Assembly (NCBI RefSeq): GCF_010747415.1
Contig: NZ_JAAGNZ010000001.1
Span: 3,348,001 to 3,412,000 of the forward strand
DNA: 64,000 bases
Direction of reading: 5' to 3'
Source of the DNA: Spirosoma agri
Lineage (GTDB): Bacteria; Bacteroidota; Bacteroidia; Cytophagales; Spirosomataceae
Shown here: positions 26,317 through 35,217 of the stretch, in pieces
Position numbering within the stretch: position 1 is the stretch's first letter
How the letters are laid out: the number at the start of each line of letters is the position of its first letter
Position numbers and translations under genes: made by a program
The notes under the pieces: model-generated
Databases searched by the model: none
What the model saw: only the letters and a program-made list of their open reading frames with translations
Told to the model about the DNA's origin: nothing

Positions 26317-26688
26317 CTATTGCTCGTGTGGAAACGTGATTGTGGCGGCTTCTCCACCAGGTTCGACCACTAGAACCCGCACACCGGTTGTTTGCTCAGA
26401 CGCTGACGCCTGCGGTTCCGTTCCAGTAGCGATATAGTCAATTACCTGCTGCTCATCGCTGAATAAATAACTCGTCACCAATCGCCCGTTCCGGTCGGAA
26501 TCTGGCCCGTCAGCCGTGTGTTCATTCACAAAAACGAGGTTAACGACCGAAAAATCAGCCGACCGCCTAGCCATTATTTCCAGGGAATCTGACCCGTTCG
26601 AATCGTGCTGGCGATGCGTGTTTAAGACGGTGTAGTAGTGGCCAGCATTACCTGTGTTTTCAAGCAGCCAGTTGTAAATTGTTTCCAT
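26317..26688 (-). CDS. hypothetical protein, 123 residues
   Basis: Begins METIYNWLLENTGNAGHYYT, is acidic, and has no signal peptide or membrane helix. Central strands (ADFSVVNLVFVNEHTADG) and a C-terminal VRVLVVEPGGEAATITF suggest a small alpha/beta or beta-rich cytosolic domain. It has its own T-tract terminator and is thus probably expressed. No family recognised. Confidence 0.6.
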   Translation of the reverse strand: METIYNWLLENTGNAGHYYTVLNTHRQHDSNGSDSLEIMARRSADFSVVNLVFVNEHTADGPDSDRNGRLVTSYLFSDEQQVIDYIATGTEPQASASEQTTGVRVLVVEPGGEAATITFPHEQ

Positions 26689-27075
26689 AGTGAAGCCTTC
26701 CGATGTCTTGTTTCAACGATAACGGAGCACAAGCCGCTGCTGTTTTGAAAAAAACGAACGCCAATTTGTAGCACGACAACTCCGCTTCAACCGGCCAGCA
26801 GCGTATGCCGATTCTGAACGAAACGAGCCAGCCCAAAACCATGCTATGCCGGTTCTCATGCACTGCCATGCGGTACAGATGAGCAGTGATCAGGCTATGT
26901 GTCATGAGTCGAAGACAGGCTGAAAGTACGTTTCCCGGCTTTTTTCACCTACTAACCCAAAAGAAAAAATTGAATTGGCCAAAAGATAAATAAACTACAC
27001 AAGACGATGCACGATAAGTTCTATTTAAGCAGTATCTTTAATTCTAATTCAATTCACCCAGTTGACCATAGCTCT
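26689..27075. other. gene-free stretch, 387 bases
   Basis: Lies between the divergent unknown gene and the single-domain response regulator. One 81-codon minus-strand frame is open here but has a composition unlike a protein. The right half is AT-rich and is likely the promoter of the regulator. Confidence 0.5.
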
Positions 27076-27531
27076 ATGAGTCGTCGCTTAACTAATTTCC
27101 GCTTGTTGGTTGTGGATGATCAGGAAGATCAGGCTACACTGACCCAAGGGGCTTTTTTGCAGATAATCCCGACAGCTCAAGTTGTTCGTGTAACAAACGG
27201 CGATGAAGCCATTCGTTTTTTGGCCAGCTGCACTGATCAGGAATGGGATTTCCCTCAACTCATTTTGCTGGACCTGTATATGCCCCACCGCGAGGAAGGG
27301 TGGCAAATTCTAAATGCGATTCGGGCTTTACCCGCTCCGTTAAACCAGGTTCCCGTTATCATCTTCAGCAGCTCTACTCACGAAGACGATATTCAAATGG
27401 CCTACCAGCTTGGCTGCACATCGTATATGGTCAAACCCATGACCTACGAAGAGTGGCTGGATTACTTCAAAGCCCTGAAAACGTATTGGTTAGATACGGC
27501 TACATTACCCCGTATGTCGTATACTATGTAG
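27076..27531 (+). CDS. single-domain response regulator
   Basis: The ATG at 27076 (MSRRLTNFRLLVVDDQEDQA) gives 151 residues; the frame extends 23 codons upstream through low-quality sequence. It is a receiver domain only: acidic pair in VVDDQED, phosphoacceptor aspartate in LILLDLYMPHREE, SSS after IIF and lysine in YMVKPMTYEEW. Such stand-alone receivers act as phosphate shuttles or protein-binding switches. No kinase is adjacent, so its partner is not known. It is unrelated in position to the LytTR-REC gene that converges on it. Confidence 0.88.
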   Translation: MSRRLTNFRLLVVDDQEDQATLTQGAFLQIIPTAQVVRVTNGDEAIRFLASCTDQEWDFPQLILLDLYMPHREEGWQILNAIRALPAPLNQVPVIIFSSSTHEDDIQMAYQLGCTSYMVKPMTYEEWLDYFKALKTYWLDTATLPRMSYTM

Positions 27532-27581
27532 CTAACCCAACACCAGTGATCGGGTAACTAAGCACATGTTTACCCGATCAT

Positions 27582-28346
27582 TTAATTTGCTGCGGGCAAA
27601 CGCATAACGGTTAACCAATAGTGAGCAAGCTGGTTGATCGTATGAATGAAGGCGGTATTCTGCTCGGGAAGGACAACAACTGAATTCGCCTTACCCTCGT
27701 AGCCTTTCTCAACTTCCGATTTGGCTTTCTGACTCACCAGTAAGAGTGTGGGGATCGATGCGGTGCGTGCATTTCCTTTCAATAGCTGTAACGTGGTCAG
27801 CAAGCTCATCACCGACTTTCGGGCATCCAGCAGAATCAGGGTCGGCAATTCATGATCGGGCAGTAAGCCAAGCAACTCCGGCAAGCGAACGCCTGCATTC
27901 AGGCGGTGTACCTTACAGTCCGGCCACTGGTTTTCGATCGTCTGTTGCAAGAGCGACCCTTTCGTATCATCTTCGGATTGATAAAAGACCGAGCGCGACC
28001 GTTTATTCTCGACCTGTTCGATTTTTTCGAGTTTGATCGTAACTGCCGTATGCGCCACCTCAGTCCACCGCCGGCGTCCTACCGGAAGCACTACCTCGCT
28101 ACTCATGCGGACCGTTCCGGCCATCCGGCGCCGAAGTGGTGCCTGCCATTCCTGAATATACTGCGGGTTAACCAGCGCTGTTTTGTGAACACGAATGAAA
28201 TGGGGCAGCTGCTTTTCGAAATAGCTTAACGACTTACTAATCAGCTGTTCGCGTCCATCCATGAAATACAACCAGGTATAGTTGTTCGCTCCGGACATGT
28301 ATTCGATCAACGTCGACTGATCGACGATTTCCTTAATAAATCCCAT
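27582..28346 (-). CDS. LytTR DNA-binding protein with C-terminal receiver-like domain
   Basis: This 254-residue protein has a LytTR domain at the N-terminus (about 5-105: STLIEYMSGANNYTWLYFMD, then FIRVHKTALVNPQYI) and a receiver-like domain after it (about 118-248) with an aspartate in LILLDARKS. This is the reverse of the usual REC-LytTR order. The canonical acidic pair is weak (SEDDTKG), so phosphorylation is uncertain. A degenerate receiver that dimerises the DNA-binding domain is equally possible. No kinase neighbour. Confidence 0.8.
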   Translation of the reverse strand: MGFIKEIVDQSTLIEYMSGANNYTWLYFMDGREQLISKSLSYFEKQLPHFIRVHKTALVNPQYIQEWQAPLRRRMAGTVRMSSEVVLPVGRRRWTEVAHTAVTIKLEKIEQVENKRSRSVFYQSEDDTKGSLLQQTIENQWPDCKVHRLNAGVRLPELLGLLPDHELPTLILLDARKSVMSLLTTLQLLKGNARTASIPTLLLVSQKAKSEVEKGYEGKANSVVVLPEQNTAFIHTINQLAHYWLTVMRLPAAN

Positions 28347-28569
28347 AAGTCAGTTTACGGATCTTCTGGTGAGTTTGCACACTGGGTGCTCAACTAAAAA
28401 CTGTCCATCATTTCACGTAGATCATAAATTCTAATATAATGAGGATTTGGTCCCCGCTGTCAAGCGATGACCACAGGATGACGCGTGGACCATACGCTAG
28501 ATACCAGAAAATAAACGTCCGTTCCGCTTGGTCAACCGGTATCACTCAGGCGTTAGCCCACCTTGACCC

Positions 28570-29052
28570 ATGGCAACGAAAAGCGGAGATTTACGCGGCA
28601 ACACCCCGGACGCTGCCCCGGTAGCACTGCTTATCATTGATATGATTAATGACCTGGAATTTCCGGGTGGCGACGACTTATTGACGCCGGTAATCGAGGC
28701 AGCCAAGAACATTGCCGTCCTTAAAAAGCGGGCCAAAGCCTTGAATATCCCAGTGCTTTATGCCAATGACAATTTTGGCCGCTGGCGCTCCGACTTTACG
28801 GAGCTTGTCAATCACTGTCTGAACGACGGGGTTCGCGGAAAGCGACTGGCTGAACTGCTGCCTCCCGAAGACGATGATTATAGTGTTCTTAAACCCAAAC
28901 ATCCCCCTTTCTTTGCGACAACGCTTAATGCGCTCCTAACCTACCTGCAAGTCGAACAACTTATTCTAACCGGTATCACGGCTGATGTGTGTGTGCAGTT
29001 TTCGGCCAACGATGCGTACATGCGCAACTATGGTCTGTTTCAGACCAGTTAG
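28570..29052 (+). CDS. isochorismatase-like cysteine hydrolase, C-terminally shortened
   Basis: This 160-residue protein retains the full catalytic triad of the family: aspartate in LLIIDMINDLEF, lysine in SVLKPKHPPFF and cysteine in GITADVCVQFSA. Relatives are about 180-200 residues and continue after AYMRNY with a conserved strand and helix. Here the frame ends six codons later (GLFQTS stop), and no matching continuation is seen in the other two frames. It is probably a truncated gene or one with a replaced tail. Natural substrates range over amides and isochorismate-like ethers; none can be assigned. Confidence 0.75.
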   Translation: MATKSGDLRGNTPDAAPVALLIIDMINDLEFPGGDDLLTPVIEAAKNIAVLKKRAKALNIPVLYANDNFGRWRSDFTELVNHCLNDGVRGKRLAELLPPEDDDYSVLKPKHPPFFATTLNALLTYLQVEQLILTGITADVCVQFSANDAYMRNYGLFQTS

Positions 29053-29298
29053 ACCTGGCCTGTTTACTGGAGCAACCGTCTCCCGTTTAGTCCTGAATCG
29101 GTACGCTGTTTTAGCTAAATCTGGCGTATAGGCAACCCGAGGACACAGATACTTTTGGTGCACAAACAGCACTTTTATTGTACTTCTGGCCTAGTTTCGC
29201 CAACAACACCCCGCCAGTTGGGTTACAATTAGAGGCCATTGAGCTAAATTGACAGTTGATTAGTAAGACAAGGCAGCTTTCTCATTCACTCAACCGCT

Positions 29299-30261
29299 AT
29301 GACAACTAGGACAACTAAGCCTTTTTTTGCCAGTTTATGGATTATTCTAAAAGATTCGTTTAACGGTTTTCTGGATGATCGCTGCCTGAAATTGAGCGCA
29401 GCTTTAGCCTACTATACCGTTTTCTCACTAGCTCCGTTATTGGTTCTCATCATCTCATTGATCAGTGTTTTTCTGGGCCAGGAAGCGATCCAGGGAGAAA
29501 TTTTTTCCCAGATCAATGGACTGGTTGGCAACGAAGCCGCCAAGCAGATCCAGGATATGATCAAGAGCGTGCAATTATCGGGGAAGACCAATAGCGCGCT
29601 GGCCATTGGTATCGTCACGCTGTTACTCGGCGCTACCAGTATTTTCGTCGAAATTCAGGATTCGGTCAATCTGATCTGGCGTGTAAAGGCTAAACCGAAA
29701 CGGGGCTGGCTGAAACTCATCAAAGACCGACTCCTTTCTTCATCACTAGTCGTCAGTCTGGGTTTTTTACTGCTTGTGTCACTGATCATAAACGGGATCA
29801 TTCTAGCCCTGAGCGGCTTTCTGACGCGCTACATCCCCGAAATCGGCGTATTGATCATTAGTGCAATTAACTTCCTGATCAGCACTACGGTGGTTGCCGT
29901 CTTGTTCGGCGTTATTTTCAAGGTCCTGCCTGACGCCAAGATTTCCTGGAAAGATGTTCGGTGGGGCGCTATTTTCACGGCGCTACTCTTTATGCTGGGT
30001 CGTTATATCATTGGGCTCTATGTCGAAACGACAAGCACCAGTTCGGCTTACGGAGCAGCAGGTTCGTTGATCGTTATCTTGACCTGGATCTATTACACGG
30101 CGGCTATATTATACTTCGGGGCAGAATTCACCCAGGCGTACGCAAACCATATCGGCGTTAAGATCGAGCCAGCCGATTATGCCGTTTATGTCGAACAAAC
30201 GGAGCGGGAACGCGAAGTAAAGACGATTCCAATCGCTCAGAAAGCGGCTAGCAGCCGGTAA
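29299..30261 (+). CDS. YihY/BrkB-family inner-membrane protein
   Basis: This 320-residue protein has six predicted membrane helices spread over residues 25-280, with family signatures LSAALAYYTVFSLAPLLVLI near the start and YGAAGSLIVILTWIYYTAAI near the end. The C-terminal tail is charged and cytoplasmic. The family was formerly named as ribonuclease BN by error; it is a membrane protein of uncertain function, possibly a transporter or envelope factor. A strong hairpin terminator follows. Confidence 0.93.
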   Translation: MTTRTTKPFFASLWIILKDSFNGFLDDRCLKLSAALAYYTVFSLAPLLVLIISLISVFLGQEAIQGEIFSQINGLVGNEAAKQIQDMIKSVQLSGKTNSALAIGIVTLLLGATSIFVEIQDSVNLIWRVKAKPKRGWLKLIKDRLLSSSLVVSLGFLLLVSLIINGIILALSGFLTRYIPEIGVLIISAINFLISTTVVAVLFGVIFKVLPDAKISWKDVRWGAIFTALLFMLGRYIIGLYVETTSTSSAYGAAGSLIVILTWIYYTAAILYFGAEFTQAYANHIGVKIEPADYAVYVEQTEREREVKTIPIAQKAASSR

Positions 30262-30291
30262 ATGGGTGCGAAGCCGGACCAGCGCAACCTA

Positions 30292-30340
30292 ACAACGGGC
30301 GGGCTACTTTTTTCTCGGGGAAAAGTAGCCCGCCCGTTGT
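30292..30340 (+). terminator. 20-bp perfect hairpin terminator after yihY-like gene
   Basis: ACAACGGGCGGGCTACTTTT (30292-30311) pairs with its exact complement at 30321-30340 around a nine-base loop. It begins 30 bases after the stop codon. The stem has a GC-rich base and an AAAA/TTTT top, with no following T tract. Confidence 0.75.
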
Positions 30341-30390
30341 GTTACCAACGAACCTTCTCATTCACCACGCTCTGGAATAAGGAGAGTCTC

Positions 30391-30461
30391 ATTAGAGATT
30401 GTCCAAATTTCTGTTTTGAGGTCATTTTGTCATCCTGTGTGAAATTTAGACTGTCTCTTAA
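30391..30461. repeat. short imperfect inverted repeat overlapping a gene end
   Basis: The word at 30391-30410 and the complement of 30442-30461 agree at about 15 of 20 positions, both ending AAATTT on the inner side. The right arm includes the stop codon of the alpha/beta hydrolase (30458-30460). It could be a small MITE that inserted at the gene's end, or chance. No ORF inside. Confidence 0.3.
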
Positions 30462-31342
30462 AGGCCTACGAACTTGCGTGTTCCCTGATAAATGACGTTA
30501 TTTTTCCAGAATAACTGCGTGACCATCGGGATATGTTTCTTACCGGGCAACACGGTGAACGCATGCCTGACGCCAAGATCCTGGAGCCGTTGCCTGAACT
30601 TACGGGTACTCTGCGCAATGCTCGGATAGGTACGCTCACCGACATACAGCAACACGGGTGGACAACGGGCGCTGACATGATACAACGCCGACATGGCCCG
30701 CCAGACGTCCGGTTTCTTACCGAAAGGAATGAGGTATTTTTCGTCACCGGAATACTCCATTTTTTGCAGATAATCATACATGTCCAGGCCAGCCGGATCG
30801 TCCAGAATTGCGCCTTTTATTGGATTTTGGGGGAGACCAAGCCGGGCAAAAAATGGATCGTCGGTAGACAGACTGGCGGCTATACCTCCACCAGCCGAAT
30901 GCCCCATGACAAAAATCCGGTTCGGATCTCCACCGTATTCAGCGATGTGCTGCGCTGTCCAGAGAACCGCCCGCCCGCAATCATCGACCATTGCCGGAAC
31001 TTCCACATCGGGTGCCAGCCGATAACTGACAACGACCGCAACGATTCCCTGTTTCGCGAGTCGCCGACCGACAAAACTATAGAGGCTTTTACTGCCGCTA
31101 TTCCACGCCCCGCCGTGAATAAACACCACCACAGGCCGCGTCTTGGCCGACTCATTTTTAGGCGTATACACGTCAAGGGTCTGCCGTTCGGCATTGAAAC
31201 CGGGCTGGTTCGCCTGTACATAGGCAATATCTTTCGTCCGTCGGCTGGAGCGGGCAACGGCGTATTCGTTGGCAAAGACAAACACCATAATAAGAACGAG
31301 CAGTGTCATCGGAATCTGCCAGATCAATCGGAGAAGCATCAT
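30458..31342 (-). CDS. alpha/beta hydrolase, esterase/lipase (BD-FAE-like)
   Basis: The ATG at 31342 (MMLLRLIWQIPMTLLVLIMV) gives 294 residues with an N-terminal signal anchor; the frame is open further upstream but without good codons. The catalytic machinery is HGGAWNSG (oxyanion hole), the serine in VMGHSAGGG, and a histidine in GKKHIPM near the C-terminus. The order and spacing fit the hormone-sensitive-lipase/carboxylesterase group. It is probably tethered at the membrane facing the periplasm and cleaves esters of sugars or lipids. Stands alone. Confidence 0.87.
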   Translation of the reverse strand: MMLLRLIWQIPMTLLVLIMVFVFANEYAVARSSRRTKDIAYVQANQPGFNAERQTLDVYTPKNESAKTRPVVVFIHGGAWNSGSKSLYSFVGRRLAKQGIVAVVVSYRLAPDVEVPAMVDDCGRAVLWTAQHIAEYGGDPNRIFVMGHSAGGGIAASLSTDDPFFARLGLPQNPIKGAILDDPAGLDMYDYLQKMEYSGDEKYLIPFGKKPDVWRAMSALYHVSARCPPVLLYVGERTYPSIAQSTRKFRQRLQDLGVRHAFTVLPGKKHIPMVTQLFWKNNVIYQGTRKFVGL

Positions 31343-31458
31343 TATCGAAACGTTCAGAAGACTAGAAGCGGGGCAGTTGACAGCCGCTCGCATCTATCAA
31401 TACATACCTTATATACCCCCAGACTACTGTTTCAGTTTGTAAGGGGTTGTTTTATTTT

Positions 31459-31520
31459 GAATTTACCCTCCCCCCCGTCCTTTTACCCATACTGAGCGAG
31501 GGGTTGGTGAGGGTAAATTC
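31459..31520. repeat. 62-base inverted repeat with C-run, upstream of rhaEW
   Basis: GAATTTACCCTC (31459-31470) pairs perfectly with GAGGGTAAATTC (31509-31520). Inside, a run of Cs next to the left arm faces a G-rich segment (GAGGGG). It could be a dispersed palindromic repeat or an operator-scale hairpin for the rhamnose genes. Confidence 0.45.
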
Positions 31521-31656
31521 CAGCGCGTATACATTAGTTTTACAGGCGATCGCTCTTTTGTGGTTTGGTCTTTCGTGTCCCTATGGAAATCACTATATTT
31601 TCAGAAATACGTCACAAAATAGGACAGTACAGGAAAGCACTTATTTTCGGGTCAAC

Positions 31657-31664
31657 TAGCTTTG
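31657..31664 (+). promoter_or_regulatory. candidate Bacteroidota -7 box for rhaEW-rhaI-rhaB
   Basis: TAGCTTTG matches TAnnTTTG exactly and lies 59 bases upstream of the rhaEW start. No good -33 TTG was found at the usual spacing, so expression may need an activator. Confidence 0.4.
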
Positions 31665-31723
31665 GCATCAACTAAAGAGCACAACAACACACACCTGCTT
31701 AACAGCAGTCTAATTTGTAAACT

Positions 31724-33844
31724 ATGTCAACGACGACGAAAACGTTTCAGCACGTCAGCTATCTGTGGGACGAAGCCAAAGCAGCCGAATTGGCGGGCGA
31801 TGAGGTAGGTTTGTTAATTTACCGGTCGAACCTGCTCGGTGCCGACCTGCGGCTGACCAACTACGGTGGCGGCAACACCTCCTGCAAAGCCATGGCCAAG
31901 GATCCGCTTACGGGTCAGGATACCGAAGTCATGTGGGTCAAAGGATCGGGTGGCGATATAGGAACGCTCAAACGAAGTGGTCTGGCCGCGTTGTACGTTG
32001 ATCGGCTTCGGAGTCTGAAAAAAATATACCGGGGCCTCGAATTTGAAGATGAGATGGTCGAACTCTTCAACCATTGCATTTTCGATCTTGCCTCGAAAGC
32101 CCCTTCTATCGATACGCCCCTGCACGGCTTTCTGCCTTTTAAACATATCGACCACCTCCATCCCGATGCTGCCATTGCCATCGCAGCCGCCAAAGACGGT
32201 AAACAAATCGTTCAGGACCTGTTCGGCGGTACGGTTGGCTGGGTTGACTGGCAGCGTCCGGGTTTCGAACTAGGCCTGCAACTGGAACAATGTCTTCACG
32301 ACAATCCGGGCATTCGGGGCATCATGCTCGGTTCGCACGGTCTTTTCACCTGGGGTGACACCGCTTACGAGAGCTACGTAAATACGCTGGAAGTAATTGA
32401 GCGGTGCGCCGAATACCTGGAGGAAAATTACGGTAAAAAAGGGGCGATTTTTGGGGGAACGAAACTAGAATCACTGGCCAAAGAGGATCGGCTAAGCCAG
32501 GCAGCTAAACTGGCCCCGATTCTGCGCGGTTTCTGCTCGAACCAACAGCCCATGATCGGTCACTTCACCGACGACGAACGCGTTTTGCAGTTTACCAATT
32601 CGGTAGATCTCGACCGGCTGGCTCCGATGGGAACCTCCTGCCCCGACCACTTCCTGCGTACCAAAATCAGCCCGCTCGTGCTGGAACTGGCCCCCGACGA
32701 AGCTCTGTCCGACACGCAAGCCATTAAAGAGAAACTGACCTCGGCGTTCGAGTCCTACCGGGCTATGTACGAGGACTATTACAACACCTGCAAACACCCG
32801 AACAGCCCGGCTATACGGGATAAAAATCCGGTTGTCATTCTTTATCCGGGTGTGGGGATGTTTACGTTCGCGAAGGACAAGCAGACCGCCCGCGTTGCCG
32901 CTGAATTCTACATCAACGCCATCAACGTGATGCGTGGTGCCGAAGCGATTTCGGAATATACTTCGCTGCCCCGGCAGGAAGCCTTTGATATCGAGTACTG
33001 GCTCCTGGAAGAAGCCAAGCTACAGCGGATGCCGAAGCCGAAACCATTATCTGGCCGGATTGCGCTCATTACGGGTAGTGCAGGTGGCATCGGGAAGGCG
33101 ATCGCCAAGCGGTTTCAGGCCGAGGGCGCGGTTGTAGTGATCAATGACAACGATGCCAGCCGACTAAAAGGGGCCGATGACGAATTCAAGCAGCAGTACG
33201 GCAAAGACGCCCACGCAGCAGCCTTACTGGACGTTACTGATGCCGCTACCATCCGGAAAGCGTTCGATACGGCTGCGCTCGCATTCGGTGGCGTCGACAT
33301 CGTAGTCAATTGTGCGGGTCTGTCCATTTCGAAGCCAATCGAAGAGCATACCGAAAGCGACTGGGATATTCTGTACGATGTGCTCGTGAAAGGTCAGTTC
33401 CTGGTCACGCAGGCTGGCGTTGAGGTGATGCGCAAACAGGCTATTGGTGGCGATGTGCTGAACATTGTCAGCAAAAACGCGCTGGTATCGGGGCCGAACA
33501 ATGCGGGTTACGGTTCAGCCAAAGCCGCACAGCTCCACCTGAGCCGGCTCAATGCCGCCGAACTGGGTAAGGATCACATTCGGGTGAACGTGGTTAACCC
33601 CGACGCGGTGATTTCGGACAGTAAAATCTGGGCGGGGGCCTGGGCCGAAGGACGCGCCAAAGCCTACGGCGTAACGGTCGAAGAGCTGCCTGCCTATTAC
33701 GCCAAACGAACCCTGTTGAACGAGGTTATCCTGCCCGACGATATTGCCAGTGCCTGTTTCGCGTTCGTTGGTGGTTTACTGAACAAATCGACCGGTAACG
33801 TGCTGAACGTGGATGGTGGTGTTGCTATGGCCTTTGTTCGCTAA
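31724..33844 (+). CDS. rhaEW: bifunctional rhamnulose-1-phosphate aldolase / L-lactaldehyde dehydrogenase
   Basis: This 706-residue fusion has a class II aldolase/adducin-type domain (about 15-415) with zinc histidines in LPFKHIDHLHPD and GSHGLFTWG, and a short-chain dehydrogenase domain (about 440-706) with the nucleotide motif TGSAGGIG and active-site YGSAK. The first half splits L-rhamnulose-1-phosphate to DHAP and L-lactaldehyde; the second oxidises lactaldehyde to lactate with NAD, channelling a reactive aldehyde. It is first in a three-gene operon with rhaI (11-base gap) and rhaB. Function from family and context is strong. Confidence 0.94.
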   Translation: MSTTTKTFQHVSYLWDEAKAAELAGDEVGLLIYRSNLLGADLRLTNYGGGNTSCKAMAKDPLTGQDTEVMWVKGSGGDIGTLKRSGLAALYVDRLRSLKKIYRGLEFEDEMVELFNHCIFDLASKAPSIDTPLHGFLPFKHIDHLHPDAAIAIAAAKDGKQIVQDLFGGTVGWVDWQRPGFELGLQLEQCLHDNPGIRGIMLGSHGLFTWGDTAYESYVNTLEVIERCAEYLEENYGKKGAIFGGTKLESLAKEDRLSQAAKLAPILRGFCSNQQPMIGHFTDDERVLQFTNSVDLDRLAPMGTSCPDHFLRTKISPLVLELAPDEALSDTQAIKEKLTSAFESYRAMYEDYYNTCKHPNSPAIRDKNPVVILYPGVGMFTFAKDKQTARVAAEFYINAINVMRGAEAISEYTSLPRQEAFDIEYWLLEEAKLQRMPKPKPLSGRIALITGSAGGIGKAIAKRFQAEGAVVVINDNDASRLKGADDEFKQQYGKDAHAAALLDVTDAATIRKAFDTAALAFGGVDIVVNCAGLSISKPIEEHTESDWDILYDVLVKGQFLVTQAGVEVMRKQAIGGDVLNIVSKNALVSGPNNAGYGSAKAAQLHLSRLNAAELGKDHIRVNVVNPDAVISDSKIWAGAWAEGRAKAYGVTVEELPAYYAKRTLLNEVILPDDIASACFAFVGGLLNKSTGNVLNVDGGVAMAFVR

Positions 33845-33855
33845 ACCCATCGCTT

Positions 33856-35130
33856 ATGCAACTCGAATCCTATCAGATCGCTGACCATAACAATAGTCTT
33901 CGGGAACGTCACCAGCGCAAACTGGCGTACTGGACAGAAGAGGTAGCTAACGCCGAAGCGGTTATCGGTAAACTTATCGACTTTCAGATCGCGATTCCAA
34001 GCTGGGCACTGGGCACCGGCGGCACCCGTTTCGGGCGGTTTGCCGGTGGTGGTGAACCCCGTTCGCTGGAAGAAAAACTGGCCGATATTGGCCTGCTGCA
34101 CGCGCTCAACCAGTCGAGCGGGGCCATTTCGCTGCACATTCCCTGGGATATCCCGAGCGATCCGGAGGCCATCAAACAACTGGCCACCCAGTACAGCATT
34201 CGGTTCGATGCCATGAACTCGAATACGTTCCAGGATCAGCCGGGTCAGCCGCTGAGCTACAAATTCGGGTCGCTGCAACACGTCGATCCGGCAGTTCGGC
34301 AACAGGCCATCGAACACAATATTGACGTCATTCGGCACGGCCTGGCACTGGGTTCCGACTCGCTGACGGTCTGGCTGTCGGATGGTTCCAGCTTTCCCGG
34401 TCAGCTGAATTTCCGTAAGGCGTTTGATCGTACGCTGGATAGTCTACAGGCGATTTACCAAGCCCTCCCCGACGACTGGAAAATGCTCGTCGAATACAAA
34501 GCCTACGAGCCGAATTTCTATTCAACTACGATTGGCGACTGGGGGTCATCATTGCTGTACGCGACCAAGCTGGGTCCGAAAGCGTACACGCTGGTCGATC
34601 TGGGCCACCACCTGCCGAACGCCAACATCGAGCAGATCGTCGCTATTCTGTTGAACGAGAAGAAGCTGGGCGGCTTCCATTTCAACGACTCCAAGTACGG
34701 TGATGATGACCTGACAACGGGTAGCGTCAAGCCCTATCAATTGTTTCTGATCTTCAACGAACTGGTTGACGGTCTGGACGCTCGGGGCCTGAATCATGCC
34801 ACTAGTCTGGGCTGGATGATCGACGCATCACACAACGTAAAAGATCCATTGGAAGACCTGCTCCAATCGGTTGAAGCGATTCAGCTGGCCTACGCCCAGG
34901 CACTGCTAGTTGACAGGGCCGCGCTGGAAGAGGCACGGGAAACGAACGATGTGGTACGGGCGCAGGAGATTTTACAGGAAGCGTTCCGCACCGATGTTCG
35001 TCCACTGGTGGCCGAAGCAAGGCTACGGGCGGGTGGAGCGCTTAACCCGCTGGCCTTATTCCGGCAGTTGGATACGCGCCAGAAGCTCATTGGCGAACGC
35101 GGTACAAAAACCATTGCAACCGGACTGTAA
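33856..35130 (+). CDS. rhaI: L-rhamnose isomerase, RhaI type
   Basis: This 424-residue xylose-isomerase-like TIM barrel has metal-site motifs in VDLGHHLPNANIEQ and GGFHFNDSKYGDDD. It belongs to the RhaI group (the broad-specificity type known from Pseudomonas stutzeri) rather than the RhaA type. It turns L-rhamnose into L-rhamnulose. It lies 11 bases after rhaEW and 87 bases before the kinase, the order common in Bacteroidota. Some relatives accept other aldoses. Confidence 0.9.
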   Translation: MQLESYQIADHNNSLRERHQRKLAYWTEEVANAEAVIGKLIDFQIAIPSWALGTGGTRFGRFAGGGEPRSLEEKLADIGLLHALNQSSGAISLHIPWDIPSDPEAIKQLATQYSIRFDAMNSNTFQDQPGQPLSYKFGSLQHVDPAVRQQAIEHNIDVIRHGLALGSDSLTVWLSDGSSFPGQLNFRKAFDRTLDSLQAIYQALPDDWKMLVEYKAYEPNFYSTTIGDWGSSLLYATKLGPKAYTLVDLGHHLPNANIEQIVAILLNEKKLGGFHFNDSKYGDDDLTTGSVKPYQLFLIFNELVDGLDARGLNHATSLGWMIDASHNVKDPLEDLLQSVEAIQLAYAQALLVDRAALEEARETNDVVRAQEILQEAFRTDVRPLVAEARLRAGGALNPLALFRQLDTRQKLIGERGTKTIATGL

Positions 35131-35139
35131 ATGATGCAG

Positions 35140-35199
35140 GATGTAGTAGGTATGATGTATGACTAATTGACTCCGGCCATACATTATACCTACTACATC
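35140..35199 (+). repeat. 22-bp stem hairpin between rhaI and rhaB
   Basis: 35140-35161 and 35178-35199 pair with a single mismatch around a 16-base loop. It fills the rhaI-rhaB gap, begins 9 bases after the rhaI stop, and lacks a T tract. It may be an mRNA-stabilising or processing stem that lets the kinase be made at a different level, or a dispersed repeat. Confidence 0.55.
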
Positions 35200-35217
35200 A
35201 CATATTAAAACCTACTC

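Larger units (their letters stand above)
31343..31723. other. gene-free divergent region, hydrolase / rhamnose operon
   Basis: These 381 bases separate the esterase (minus) from rhaEW (plus). They contain an inverted repeat at 31459-31520 and a candidate -7 box at 31657-31664. No regulator gene is present here. Confidence 0.55.

Noticed and set aside
26660..26905. 81-codon minus-strand open frame
   Set aside because: Residue make-up is unlike a real protein (many Cys/His/Arg with no pattern) and it overlaps the start of the unknown gene at 26317-26688.
30458..31393. Longer start for the alpha/beta hydrolase at 31393
   Set aside because: The extra residues precede the membrane signal anchor and look non-coding.
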